A stretch of DNA of 64,000 nucleotides from Axinella damicornis. Lineage: Eukaryota; Porifera; Demospongiae; Axinellida; Axinellidae. Numbering within the stretch: position 1 is the first letter of the stretch; each line of letters begins with the position of its first letter. The stretch lies in the NCBI GenBank assembly GCA_963931865.1, contig OZ007511.1:3257308-3321307 (forward strand), written 5' to 3'. The translations under genes and the position numbers were made by a program. The notes below the pieces were generated by a model. The model ran no database searches, was not told the origin of the DNA, and worked only from the letters and a program-made list of their open reading frames with translations. Below are positions 1 through 10,400 of this stretch, piece after piece.

Positions 1-154
1 GCATTACTGATCGCAGCCACGAGACACTGAGCGACTGAGCGGTCGACATTAGGCAGTCTTGTCGACGTTTCTTGGGTCCTGAAAGCCACCCCAGAGCTGT
101 ACAGAAAGAATGTGCCACTCCTCCCCACGTCCACCTATGTCACTGCACATGACG

Positions 155-232
155 AGTTTTACCAGGCCTTCCCCCGCGTTAGTACTGCAAGCGAGAAACA
201 CTGGGGTGAGAGGCCTGGGAATGAGGCTGTAG
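155..232. mobile_element. Partial MITE, family A (right end only)
   Basis: The sequence ends in GGCCTGGGAATGAGGCTGTA, which matches the right terminus of family A elements found elsewhere in this window. An inner part (CAGGCCTTCCCCCGC) resembles the subterminal part of the copy ending at 45700. The left end would lie before or near the window start, so only a fragment is seen. Confidence 0.4.
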
Positions 233-285
233 CTGTCTATAAGCATTTATCAGAAAGTTTACAGGTGTCACCAGACCCTTTCTTG

Positions 286-597
286 TAGCCTCGTTCCCAT
301 GCAGGCCCTCGCTCCACTTTCAGTTGCACGAAAGAACGCGAAGGGCCTGGTATGTTTCCTCACATGTGTGACGTCTAGGGTAGAAAGGTGGTAGAAGAAG
401 AGCAAAGTTACGAGGTAACTTACCACATGAATTAGCTAGTGGGGGGCGACTCATTCACACCAAGCGTTGTTCGCTTTTCCGTTCTGAAAATTTTGGCCGT
501 TTGTCAATTACGTAACATTCACGTGAGCAGGCTGGCTGTCCCCGCTTTTCCGTACTGCAAGCAGCGAAAAACTGGGCGGGGCCTGGGAACGAGGCTA
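286..597. mobile_element. MITE, family A, complete copy
   Basis: The left terminus TAGCCTCGTTCCCA and the right terminus TGGGAACGAGGCTA are inverted repeats. Flanks are CCTTTCTTG on the left and CCTATCTTG on the right, an 8/9 match interpreted as a 9-bp target-site duplication. No transposase is encoded. Non-autonomous DNA transposon, probably mobilised by a Mutator-like enzyme because of the 9-bp duplication (inference). Confidence 0.75.
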
Positions 598-914
598 CCT
601 ATCTTGAGGGAATGAGCACGAGCACAAGAACCCACTCCAGACATGTCGTCAGCATGCCTTCATGCATAAAACGAAATTTGATGATACACTTGATTGCTCT
701 AAATTAGATCATGGCGTTTACAATTATCAGCAACGTCTTTTGGTACACATAGTTCGCCAGTGTGGCCGAGTCAGTGGGATTGTCTGTGCCAAGTGTTCTG
801 TGATAGTGCACATCACTAGGAATGTGTTTCTGAGCTCTCCATTGGTGCAACGTACTGAGTGTCCAGACAATTGGTATTAATTAAGTACTCTAAATTGAAT
901 AGCAGCACAAGAAC

Positions 915-955
915 TAGTAGCTTTGTTCCCGGGACGCAGCCTGGGAACGAGGCTA
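915..955. mobile_element. Collapsed family A MITE (terminal inverted repeats only)
   Basis: About 41 bp consisting of little more than the two family A termini back to back (TAGCTTTGTTCCCGG and TGGGAACGAGGCTA). It is flanked by CACAAGAAC and CACAAGAGC, an 8/9 direct repeat. This looks like an element that lost its whole interior while keeping the insertion footprint. Confidence 0.6.
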
Positions 956-1407
956 CACAAGAGCGTACTCTAAAGTGTAAGCACTGAATTCCTTCAACTA
1001 AATGGAAAAAGATAACCATGAATGCCCATCCTCAACCTTGTTGGCTCCTAGCCTCGTACCTGGACTCTAATGGACAGGGAAAAACAGACTGAGATCCACT
1101 GTTTGCACAATTAGTCAGGTGTGTTCACATGCCATAATTGGCACAATTTGGAAACCATTTTCAAGTATGGCATCAAAATGTGTAGATTCAGCACTCCTGT
1201 TCTGTGAGTGCCATTTCTGACAAAAATGGAACAGCAAACCGAAATTGGCGGAGACAGCTCTCCTGGTGAACAACAGCACACCAAGGATACACAGTGAAGC
1301 CAGCAAGGATCAAGTCTTGCTACATGTACACTAGCAGCCGTCCTGCATGCATAGCTTCATTCCCAGACCTTCTACACCTCCAGTTTTTACAGTATGCAAA
1401 ATTTACC

Positions 1408-1595
1408 GTGTTTTTCAGGTTGCTTGCTTCGACCAAACTCTGAATGCAAAACGGCAAAGTATCACATGACTTGAATCCACCAATAGAATCCAAGTTGTCA
1501 TGTGAGAACTTGGAATCTATTGGTGGATTCAAGTCACGTGATACTTTGCCGTTTTGCATTCCGAGTTTGGACGAAGCAAGCAACCTGAAAACGCG
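1408..1595. mobile_element. Foldback element, long perfect-looking hairpin
   Basis: Arms of about 80 bp are near-perfect inverse complements: the left arm begins near TTTTTCAGGTTGCTTGCTTC and the right arm ends with GAAGCAAGCAACCTGAAAA. The small loop is near 1492-1515. No coding capacity. Probably a foldback MITE, or a strong hairpin if transcribed. Confidence 0.65.
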
Positions 1596-1656
1596 ATATA
1601 TTGTCAAGAAATGAGGCTATGCATTCAGACTAATGTGCTAGGTATCTTGGGCTAGG

Positions 1657-1900
1657 AATGAGATCTGAAGCTGGGATTTGCACCATTGTGATCAGCACAA
1701 ATAGAGCATTTCAATGATGTCCTTTTTGCTGTTGGTTGGATTTTGACCCAAAATCATGAAAAACCATGGATTATAGCCTTTGGTCGAGTACGATTTTGAG
1801 GCAAAATTGTGACCGAGATAAAAAATCATTTTAAGGACATCGTTTGAAAGCTCTTTTTATGCTGACCACAATGGTGCAACCCCCAACTTCATATCTCATG
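1657..1900. mobile_element. Second foldback element with inverted arms
   Basis: The left arm (AATGAGATCTGAAGCTGGG, then TTGCACCATTGTG) and the right arm (CACAATGGTGCAA, then CCCCAACTTCATATCTCATG) are inverse complements with scattered mismatches over about 65 bp per side. The interior is unique. Likely an old non-autonomous DNA element, more diverged than the one at 1408-1595. Confidence 0.55.
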
Positions 1901-2067
1901 CACACACCCATACCTAGTGCAGTGTTCTCTTCCAAATCCATTCCCAATACCAATTTTGTTCATTGGTCCGTTTTATCAGAAATGGCACGTACATCAGCCA
2001 CCCTATAGAACAGGAGTGCTGTTTCTGTCAATTTAGGTTTACTTCCATGTCAAAATGTGACATAATT

Positions 2068-2556
2068 GGAGCCTGGGTACCAGGCTTAGTTCCTCCAGTT
2101 CCCATTATCCCGTGTATTGGAGCCTGGGTACCAGGCTTAGTTCCTCCAGTTCCCATTATCCCGTGTATTGGAGCCTGGGTACCAGGCTTAGTTCCTCCAG
2201 TTCCCATTATCCCGTGTATTGGAACCTGGGTACCTGGCTTAGTTCCTCCAGTTCCCATTATCCCGTGTATTGGAACCTGGGTACCAGGCTTAGTTCCTCC
2301 AGTTCCCATTATCCCGTGTATTGGAGCCTGGGTACCAGGCTTAGTTCCTCCAGTTCCCATTATCCCGTGTATTGGAGCCTGGGTACCAGGCTTAGTTCCT
2401 CCAGTTCCCATTATCCCGTGTATTGGAACCTGGGTACCAGGCTTAGTTCCTCCAGTTCCCATTATCCCGTGTATTGGAGCCTGGGTACCAGGCTTAGTTC
2501 TTCCAGTTCCCATTATCCCGTGTATTGGAGCCTGGGTACCAGGCTTAGTTCCTCCA
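2068..2556. repeat. 51-bp minisatellite, about 9.6 copies
   Basis: Nearly identical 51-bp units start at 2068, 2119, 2170 and so on to 2527, and the last is cut at 2556. Each unit contains the near-palindrome AGCCTGGGTACCAGGCT. Because 51 is a multiple of three and no unit holds a stop in several frames, long repetitive frames are open on both strands. These are a by-product of unit length, and I do not call a gene. Confidence 0.9.
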
Positions 2557-2764
2557 AGGAGGTTTGTGCTTGGTCGGTAATTTCCCACTCTATCCAAACA
2601 CTTTATGATTGGTCACTTATATTTCTCTTTCACGGTTGGCTGTTTCGTTCCTGTGTTGTGATTGGTCACTTCAGACTACTTGAAGCAGCAAGCTGTTCCC
2701 ATTTTACAGACAATGGATTTCAAGCACTGGCGAATGTGAGTTGTGGCTATACGTACTTTATATC

Positions 2765-3290
2765 AAGATTTTAACCGTGTGTGTGTGTGTGTGTATGTGT
2801 GTGTGTGACGGAAGTGGGATGTTCGTGGGGCGGGACTAGACTAGTGACGCGCAACTTTCGTATATCAATTTACTGAACCTTGAACTCCACGAACAATGTT
2901 CGAGAAGATTGGGCATGGGCTGGAATCTTCCAGAACAGCTGGCGGATGTAATTGGGGAGCAGCAGTTGAAGCAGACGCAATCGGGGAGCTGCGGTTGAAG
3001 CAGACGCAATCGGGAGCATCAGTTGAAGTGGACGCAATCGGGGAGCAGTTGAAACGGATGCAATAGGGGCCAGAAGCAGCTGAAGCGGATGCAAGTGGTG
3101 AGCAGCAGCTGAAGCAGACACAAACGGGGAGCAGCAGCTGAAGCAGACACAAATGGGGAGCAGCAGCTGAAGCGCAGCGGACGCAATCGGGGAGCAGCAG
3201 GTGAAGCGGTGCAATCGGGGAGCAGCAGCTCTGCACAGAGAGCTGTCCAGCGCCGAATTACTCACGTAGGCGAACAAGTGGGAAGTAGCT
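2765..3290. repeat. Interspersed element D carrying a ~30-bp internal minisatellite
   Basis: After a GT microsatellite the block reads TGACGGAAGTGGGATGTTCG, then GACTAGTGACGCGCAACTTTC, then at about 2935-3235 a degenerate tandem repeat of about 30 bp with the core GACGCAATCGGGGAGCAGCA. The same modules occur in reverse-complement order at 52500-52806, so this is a mobile or duplicated unit and not a local oddity. The GT run at its left edge corresponds to the CA run at the other copy's right edge. Confidence 0.65.
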
Positions 3291-3299
3291 GAGCGAGCG

Positions 3300-4110
3300 A
3301 AGCAAGCGAAGCTAATTGTAATAATTATGTTGCTTGCTGACTAGCATGTCTGAGTGATATTGGACAGTGGATTGTTATTGTTAAGGTTCCGGGATACAGG
3401 AAATTAATGGTGTAACACCCTGGCTTTGCACTAGTGGGGCTCGCTCTGGTTCACCCCAATCAGCAAGGTTCATGCACTATGAAGTGCAGGAGATGTACCA
3501 TTGTATGGTGTAGACTGAGCAGTGTTCTCAGCGTACATTCAGTGCATAATGATATTATTATTTGGACCTTGTGAAGCCTTGCCTAGTCATGTATTCAAGT
3601 AGTGCTGACCTCGCCAGCTCGATGTGCTCCTGCCTGAGAGTAGGTGCTTTTGGTGAAGGTGGAGTAGTACATGCTGAAAGGGAACAGTACATGTGAACAG
3701 AAGACAGTAGAGAAGACGTTTGACGTCAAAGAATTAGTGGCCACTATGAACACACTCAACGAGAACAGCAGCAGCTGTCTCCGTAAGGTGCATGTGTACA
3801 GGAAGTTACGCCCACTTAGTTACTTAGCCAGTATCCTGGAACTTTAATGCAGATGTACAGGTGCAGCTAGCCGTCAGTAACTAACTGCCTGTAACTCTCT
3901 TTTCAGCATGTGCGTTTGTGCGTGCATGTGTGTGTGTGTGTGTGTGTATGTTCTCCCTTAGGAAGTCTTGTAAGCTCTCGCCTTACTCACGGCATCTGCG
4001 TGTTTCCGCATCACTTCTTGTCACTGTGACCCATCGACAGCCTTATGTATTGACTGGGTTAGCTCCACGGAATATGTGTTGTGTATGTGAGTGGGTCCCC
4101 TCTCCTTCAG
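3300..4110. other. Non-coding stretch upstream of LRR exons
   Basis: I see no convincing exon, RNA gene or repeat here apart from a short GT run at 3926-3948. An open stretch at about 3960-4090 has faint LRR-like spacing but is not called (see rejected items). Earlier exons of the LRR gene (F-box, first repeats) are not recognisable anywhere to the left. Confidence 0.5.
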
Positions 4111-4155
4111 GGATGCAGCGGTCTGCAGAGAATGGACTTGGAGGAGTGTGTGCTG
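4111..4155 (+). CDS. LRR exon 1 seen (GCSGLQRMDLEECVL)
   Basis: A 45-nt exon preceded by TCTCCTTCAG and followed by GTAGGT; phase 0 at both ends. It encodes GCSGLQRMDLEECVL, equivalent to NCHELEKMDLEECVQ of human FBXL20. The short length is unusual but both splice sites and the protein match support it. Confidence 0.8.
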
Positions 4156-5451
4156 GTAGGTTACACAAACACAGTCAGTACCAGTACATACAGGACTGGG
4201 CGGGCACCATAACCGTCAGAGCTGCTCCGTGTCAACATTGTCCGCTTGCTTGTTCAAGTCCGTGGTGAAGTTTCATATTTGGCTTTTCGATGATTCTGCT
4301 GCTTAGAGGAGTGCCCATAGGTGTGGTCTACACAGGAAATAGTGAAATACTCAAACGGGCGAGTGGATGGTGTGATCGCTGAGCAACTTTGGTGATGATG
4401 GTGCCTGTCTTGTCCCATGTTTACAGGCAGTTTGTTTCTGTGACCTGCTGTCTATGTGAGGCATGTCCGCATGTACGCATGATCAACAAATTGCTCCTGA
4501 CAGCCATTCAGAAGAATGCACATTGTTGATTCAGCAGTTACACTTGTCTGTACCCCCAGATCACAGACAACACACTAATACAGCTGGCTGTCAACTGCCC
4601 TAACCTACAGAAATTGGTAAGACAATCACACCTGCTAGCAATCACTTAACCTCGTACCCAGTTTCTCACCGTCAGTTTCTCACCGTCAGACCCCTGTAAA
4701 TGGCACACTGCCGCACACTATTCAATCAACCCCCCCCCCCCCCCCCCCCCCTTTCTGAAATAAGCCCTGGTGTCCAGTTGGGCTAGAAGCCCAGCACCAA
4801 AGTTATAGCATGTTGACTGTATTGGTGGTACACATACAGGTGCTCTCCCACTGTGAGAGAATCACGGACAACGGCATCAGGCACCTTACCAGTGGAGCGT
4901 GCTCTGAGACTCTACAAGTTCTGGAGCTGGACAACTGCCCTCTTGTAACTGACCACACATTAGAACTGTTCAGGTGACCAGTTGCATGACCTGATTGTTA
5001 ACTTATGATAGTGCAATCATGTGTATACTGTAGCAGGCACAATGATTGGTTTGTCCTTCTGTCTGTCAGTCTGTCCATGGAGTTTCAGCAATGAAGGCCT
5101 TGATAGAAGTCTCAGAATTCAGAAAATACTAGCGTCTATATAACTTACAGACCAGAGATCCCCTCGAGAGGCTGAGAAAAGCTGCGTGAAAGTCCTATTT
5201 CTAACATTACTGCCACAACTTACGGTATCTCATTCTGCTGACACCGCTGTATTAAAAATCCGAAGGCCCATCAAAGTAGCGCACGGGGTACGTGCTCTGC
5301 TGAGCACCTCTAGTTTCACTGATTTGTACATGTACCAACCAGACCCACTGGTGATTGTTGCTCTCCTTTGTGTAGGGGGTGCGTGACCCTGAGGAGACTG
5401 GAAATATTTGACTGCCAGATGGTCTCGAGAAATGGGATACACAAACTAGGG
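4111..5451 (+). CDS. F-box/LRR protein, C-terminal LRR exons (FBXL2/FBXL20-like), partial gene
   Basis: Four exons (4111-4155, 4560-4616, 4840-4973, 5376-5451) join in frame with GT-AG introns. They encode cysteine-containing leucine-rich repeats including RMDLEECVL, ITDNTLIQLAVNCPNLQKL, LSHCERITDNGIRHL, LQVLELDNCPLVTD and LRRLEIFDCQMVSRNGIHKL. The order and spacing follow the last LRRs of vertebrate FBXL20/FBXL2 (MDLEECVQITDSTLIQL, LSHCELITDDGIRHL, LDNCPLITD). Such proteins are substrate receptors of SCF ubiquitin ligases: the F-box binds SKP1 and the LRRs bind the target. The F-box and first LRRs lie outside the window or are unrecognised. The C-terminal tail is missing right after 5451, where the gene either ends abnormally or continues across the 35-kb array to 42881. 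Family identity is secure; exact paralogue is not. Confidence 0.85.
4560..4616 (+). CDS. LRR exon 2 seen (ITDNTLIQLAVNCPNLQKL)
   Basis: A 57-nt exon between TACCCCCAG and GTAAGA, phase 0 to phase 0. It encodes 19 residues, a textbook cysteine-containing LRR segment, and continues directly from the preceding exon. Confidence 0.85.
4730..4751. repeat. Poly-C tract (C22)
   Basis: An uninterrupted run of about 22 C in the intron upstream of the next LRR exon. Homopolymer; length may be unreliable in the assembly. Confidence 0.9.
4840..4973 (+). CDS. LRR exon 3 seen
   Basis: A 134-nt exon after CACATACAG, ending at CAG|GTGACC, phase 0 to phase 2. It encodes VLSHCERITDNGIRHL, then LQVLELDNCPLVTD, ending ...LELF plus two bases of an arginine codon. 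It spans two LRRs of the FBXL20 type. Confidence 0.9.
5030..5313. mobile_element. Interspersed repeat family E, truncated copy
   Basis: Blocks such as AATGAAGGCCTTG, GAATTCAGAAAATACTAGCG, CTCGAGAGGCTGAGAAAAGC, CCACAACTTACGGTATCTCA and TGCTGAGCACCTCTAG recur in the same order at 45917-46453 and 56643-57054. This copy lacks some interior blocks. It lies inside the LRR gene intron. Confidence 0.7.
5376..5451 (+). CDS. LRR exon 4 seen
   Basis: A 76-nt exon after CTTTGTGTAG, followed by GTACGT, phase 2 to phase 0. It encodes GCVTLRRLEIFDCQMVSRNG and then IHKLG, matching CHSLERIELYDCQQITRAGI of FBXL20. The family normally has one more short segment (a tail with FAPVTPPP in vertebrates). No such exon is visible before the satellite array. 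Confidence 0.85.
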
Positions 5452-5816
5452 GTACGTATTCTATTATGTGCAGGATATAGACTATGCTGTTATGCCCTGA
5501 CGATGGCCTTGTTATTAGTCCAAAATCTTGGACTATTGAATTGTATTTTGAATAGGAAAATAATTTTGAACAAGAAAATAACCTAAAAACTCCTTTTGAA
5601 ATGTCAGTATTCAAGTGCCATTGTAGCCTCGTTCCCTGGCCTCCCCCCATTTCTTCACTTTTCATTCAGAATGGAATTGCAGATTTGTTCTAGTAGAAGT
5701 TATTTGATTCTCCCCATCTCTCTCCCCCCTTCTTCTACCTCCCTCCCTCCCCCCTCTCTCTTGTCCACACGTGGTGGTAACAGAGATTACGTTCTGACAT
5801 CAAGGTACATGCATTC

Positions 5817-5856
<40 letters not shown>

Positions 5857-6480
5857 CACTCCCCCTGCCGCCATCGTCCACCACAGAAGACATATATGTC
5901 GCTGTTGCACTTTAGTGTGATAGTGTGCTTAGTGTTATCTTTACAGCATCAATAGTTTTATATCATTGCATTGCATCTCAAATCATCACTTGAACAGATC
6001 AGTCTCTCAGTGATCAAATCACATCAGTCAGTGATAATCAGTAACTCATTTTTGATTCATTTTATACTGGACTGCCAAACAGGATAGGTCATTGCATTTC
6101 ATTGTAATGCAGAGTTATGTATCAGGTATGAGATGATATTCCGTACTCTTCAGTGGTTGAATGGTACTAGTATGGGCATGGTGGGCTACTGACCAAATGT
6201 TGGATGTGCTGCATGACCCCATGGGTGATCGAGCAAGGGATGCATGATCGAGAGAACTTGTAGAGTTTGTGGTACCGAGTTTTCACAAGTCATGATGAAT
6301 TCTTGATATGATGTAATTTGCCAATGATTATGGGTGAAGTGTGTAGTGGTACAACCAGTTAATCTGCTCAGTTTTCACCATTCGAACTTGTATGAAGTGC
6401 TTATTCAGCTGCATTATTTTTGAGATCTACTGTTCTGAGTTCCTGTGTTCGATTCTGTGATTGTATAATTATCTAAAGTG
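5452..6480. other. Intron/intergenic, poly-C tract at 5817-5854
   Basis: No exon recognised. The stretch holds a family A-like left end at about 5623 (TAGCCTCGTTCCCTGGCC), pyrimidine-rich sequence and a run of about 38 C at 5817-5854, then AT-rich unique sequence. Confidence 0.55.
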
Positions 6481-6489
6481 AATTTTTAA

Positions 6490-7290
6490 TATTAGGAATT
6501 GGACTGCAGGAGGCTAGGGCTGGCATCGGCTTAACCTTCGTTGAAGTTTTTATTGATATCTTCACTGTTCCTTAGAGCTCGCTGGAGTGCCTTTCCAAAC
6601 TTGGTGTCAAGATCAGCCTGCTTTTCTTCAGTCTCTACAGTGTTGGTGTCATCAGCTAGAACAACCTGGCCTTTAATTCTCTTCTACAGCATCACTATCC
6701 AGCTGGGCTTCATTTTCTTCTACACCATCAGACATATCAACTGCTACATGTAATGGCAAGTGCTCACCAGCTGTGGGGGTAGATGTGATCAGAGTAGCTC
6801 TCGGTTCCTTGGCAGGTGTCATCATAAAATAAGCATCCGTAATTAACACTAACCTCAAGGTCAACATAAGCATTAGCTATGTGACTGCCTTGACCTACAA
6901 CACTCCCCTCTAGTTCCCTAGAGGTTTGAAAATCGCATGTGCAGCGAAGGTTACAGGCTTCTTCAAACACCCTGATGGTAAGGGCAGGAAGAGATCGATT
7001 CTCACTGATCAGTTTCTCCCAACCAGCTCTTCTAGCTACCTGCACGTGACCCAACAAGGTTGAGCAAAAATGGAGCAGTCGTGCACGTGGTCCATGCTGA
7101 TTGAAGTCGGCATCCCATCCCCATCAAGGTACTTATAGGCACTACCCACTTTCTGCCACCATACACCCTCCCCATACAACAGAAATGAGCTAATTCGTTC
7201 CAGATGAACCTGCCAGCTTCTACTACGAACTTCTGATAAAGTCTTCAAGTATGATTGTGCCGGAAAAACTAGGCACTGCAGCTGCCTCAC
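6490..7290 (-). pseudogene. Unrecognised minus-strand coding-like remnant
   Basis: On the minus strand several adjacent open segments have ordinary protein composition, unlike the surrounding repeats. They include one reading WQVHLERISSFLLYGEGVWW (7036-7290), one reading GWEKLISENRSLPALTIRVF (6764-7057), one ending in an acidic stretch DMSDGVEENEAQLDSDAVEE (6673-6873), and one reading TKFGKALQRALRNSEDINKN (about 6541-6660). They lie in different frames and are broken by stops, so this is either an exon set I cannot splice or a decayed gene or transposon ORF. I do not recognise the family. Confidence 0.3.
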
Positions 7291-7359
7291 GCTTCACACA
7301 AGTTTCCCCACAGTCCACAGAGGATGACAGTTTATAACTGCTGCTCAGTCAGCTATTGT

Positions 7360-7459
7360 GCTCTACCTCTGCTCTACCTGGCTCTACCTCTGCTCTACCT
7401 CTGCTCTACCTGGCTCTACCTCTGTCCTCTGCTCTACCTGGCTCTACCTCTGCTCTACC
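7360..7459. repeat. Inverted head of the satellite array
   Basis: About 100 bp made of the same subunits as the main array but in reverse complement (GCTCTACCTCT and GCTCTACCTG). It ends at CTACCGGTACC. A spacer of about 46 bp of unique sequence (7460-7505) separates it from the main array, so the left edge is palindromic. Confidence 0.9.
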
Positions 7460-10400
7460 GGTACCTCAGCTCTAACTAACCTACGTACCCTACTCCTTCA
7501 ACTTCAGGCCAGGTAGAGCCAGGTAGAGCCAGGTAGAGCAGAGGTAGAGCCAGGTAGAGCAGAGGTAGAGCCAGGTAGAGCAGAGGTAGAGCCAGATAGA
7601 GCAGAGGTACAGCCAGGTAGAGCAGAGGTAGAGCAAGGTAGAGCCAGGTAGAGCAGAGGTAGAGTCAGGTAGAGCAGAGGTAGAGCCAGGTAGAGCAGAG
7701 GTAGAGCAGAGGTAGAGCCAGGTAGAGCAGAGGTAGAGCCAGGTAGAGCACAGGTAAGAGCAGAAGTAGAGCTAGGTAGAGCCATGTAGAGCAGAGGTAG
7801 AGCCAGGTAGAGCAGAGGTAGAGCCAGGTAGAGCAGAGGTAGAGCAGAGGTAGAGCAGAGGTAGAGCCAGGTAGAGCAAGGTAGAGCCAGGTAGAGCAGA
7901 GGTAGAGTCAGGTAGAGCAGAGGTAGAGCCAGGTAGAGCAGAGGTAGAGCAGAGGTAGAGCCAGGTAGAGCAGAGGTAGAGCCAGGTAGAGCAGAGGTAA
8001 GAGCAGAAGTAGAGCTAGGTAGAGCCAGGTAGAGCAGAGGTAGAGCCAGGTAGAGCAGAGGTAGAGCAGAGGTAGAGCAAGGTAGAGCAGAGGTAGAGCC
8101 AGGTAGAGCAGAGGTAAGAGCAGACGTAGAGCTAGGTAGAGCCAGGTAGAGCAGAGGTAGAGCAGAGGTAGAGCCAGGTAGAGCAGAGGTAGAGCAGAGG
8201 TAGAGCCAGGTAGAGCAGAGGTAGAGCCAGGAAGAGCAGAGGTAGAGCCAGGTAGAGCCAGGTAGAGCAGAGGTAGAGCCAGGTAGAGCAGAGGTAGAGC
8301 AGAGGTAGAGCCAGGTAGAGCAGAGGCAGAGCCAGGTAGAGCCAGGTAGAGCCAGGTAGAGCAGAGGTAGAGCCAGGTAGAGCAGAGGTAGAGCCAGGTA
8401 GAGCAGAGGTAGAGCCAGGTAGAGCAGAGGTAGAGCCAGGAAGAGCAGAGGTAGAGCCAGGTAGAGCCAGGTAGAGCAGAGGTAGAGCCAGGTAGAGCAG
8501 AGGTAGAGCAGAGGTAGAGCCAGGTAGAGCAGAGGCAGAGCCAGGTAGAGCCAGGTAGAGCCAGGTAGAGCAGAGGTAGAGCCAGGTAGAGCAGAGGTAG
8601 AGCCAGGTACAGCAGAGGTAGAGCCAGGTAGAGCAGAGGTAGAGCAGAGGTAGAGCCAGGTAGAGCAGAGGTAGAGCAGAGGTAGAGCCAGGTAAAGCAG
8701 AGGTAGAGCCAGGTAGAGCAGAGGTAGAGCCAGGTAGAGCGAGGTAGAGCAGAGGTAGAGCAGAGGTAGAGCCAGGTAGAGCAGAGGTAGAGCAGAGGTA
8801 GAGCCAGGTAGAGCAGAGGTAGAGCCAGGTAGAGCAGAGGTAGAGCCTGGTAGAGCAGAGGTAGAGCCAGGTAGAGCCAGGTAGAGCAGAGGTAGAGCCA
8901 GGTAGAGCAGAGGTAGAGCCAGGTAGAGCAGAGGTAGAGCAGAGGTAGAGCCAGGTAGAGCAGAGGTAGAGCAGAGGTAGAGCCAGGTAGAGCAGAGATA
9001 GAGCAGAGGTAGAGCCAGGTAGAGCAGAGGTAGAGCCAGGTAGAGCAGAGGTAGAGCAGTGGTAGAGCAGAGGTAGAGCCAGGTAGAGCAGAGGTAGAGC
9101 CAGGTAGAGCCAGGTAGAGCAGAGGTAGAGCCAGGTAGAGCGAGGTAGAGCAGAGGTAGAGCAGAGGTAGAGCCAGGTAGAGCAGAGGTAGAGCAGAGGT
9201 AGAGCCAGGTAGAGCAGAGGTAGAGCCAGGTAGAGCAGAGGTAGAGCCAGGTAGAGCAGAGGTAGAGCCAGGTAGAGCCAGGTAGAGCAGAGGTAGAGCC
9301 AGGTAGAGCAGAGGTAGAGCCAGGTAGAGCAGAGGTAGAGCAGAGGTAGAGCCAGGTAGAGCAGAGGTAGAGCAGAGGTAGAGCCAGGTAGAGCAGAGAT
9401 ACAGCAGAGGTAGAGCCAGGTAGAGCAGAGGTAGAGCCAGGTAGAGCAGAGGTAGAGCCAGGTAGAGCCAGGTAGAGCAGTGGTAGAGCAGAGGTAGAGC
9501 CAGGTAGAGCAGAGGTAGAGCCAGGTAGAGCCAGGTAGAGCAGAGGTAGAGCCAGGTAGAGCAGAGGTAGAGCCAGGTAGAGCAAGGTAGAGCAGAGGTA
9601 GAGCCAGGTAGAGCAGAGGTAGAGCAGAGGTAGAGCCAGGTAGAGCAGAGGTAGAGCCAGGTAGAGCAGAGGTAGAGCCAGGTAGAGCAGAGGTAGAGCC
9701 AGGTAGAGCAGAGGTAGAGCCAGGTAGAGCCAGGTAGAGCAGAGGTAGAGCCAGGTAGAGCAGAGGTAGAGCCAGGTAGAGCAGAGGTAGAGCAGATGTA
9801 GAGCCAGGTAGAGCAGAGGTAGATCAGAGGTAGAGCCAGGTAGAGCAGAGGTAGAGCCAGGTAGAGCAGAGGTAGAGCCAGGTAGAGCAGAGGTAGAGCA
9901 GAGGTAGAGCCAGGTAGAGCAGAGGTAGAGCAGAGGTAGAGCCAGGTAGAGCAGAGGTAGAGCCAGGTAGAGCAGAGGTAAGAGCAGACGTAGAGCTAGG
10001 TAGAGCCAGGTAGAGCAGAGGTAGAGCAGAGGTAGAGCCAGGTAGAGCAGAGGTAGAGCAGAGGTAGAGCCAGGTAGAGCAGAGGTAGAGCCAGGAAGAG
10101 CAGAGGTAGAGCCAGGTAGAGCCAGGTAGAGCAGAGGTAGAGCCAGGTAGAGCAGAGGTAGAGCAGAGGTAGAGCCAGGTAGAGCAGAGGCAGAGCCAGG
10201 TAGAGCCAGGTAGAGCCAGGTAGAGCAGAGGTAGAGCCAGGTAGAGCAGAGGTAGAGCCAGGTAGAGCAGAGGTAGAGCCAGGTAGAGCAGAGGTAGAGC
10301 CAGGAAGAGCAGAGGTAGAGCCAGGTAGAGCCAGGTAGAGCAGAGGTAGAGCCAGGTAGAGCAGAGGTAGAGCAGAGGTAGAGCCAGGTAGAGCAGAGGC

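Noticed and set aside
1963..2600. Collagen- or silk-like structural gene
   Set aside because: The repeat is DNA-level (identical at silent positions and equally open on both strands), not protein-selected.
2028..2774. Repetitive proteins on both strands over the 51-bp minisatellite
   Set aside because: Unit length divisible by three and lack of stops explain open frames on both strands; no promoter, splice or family evidence.
3960..4090. Possible preceding LRR exon (HLRV...VLTGLA)
   Set aside because: Only a few residues fit LRR spacing, and no donor in the phase needed to join the exon at 4111.
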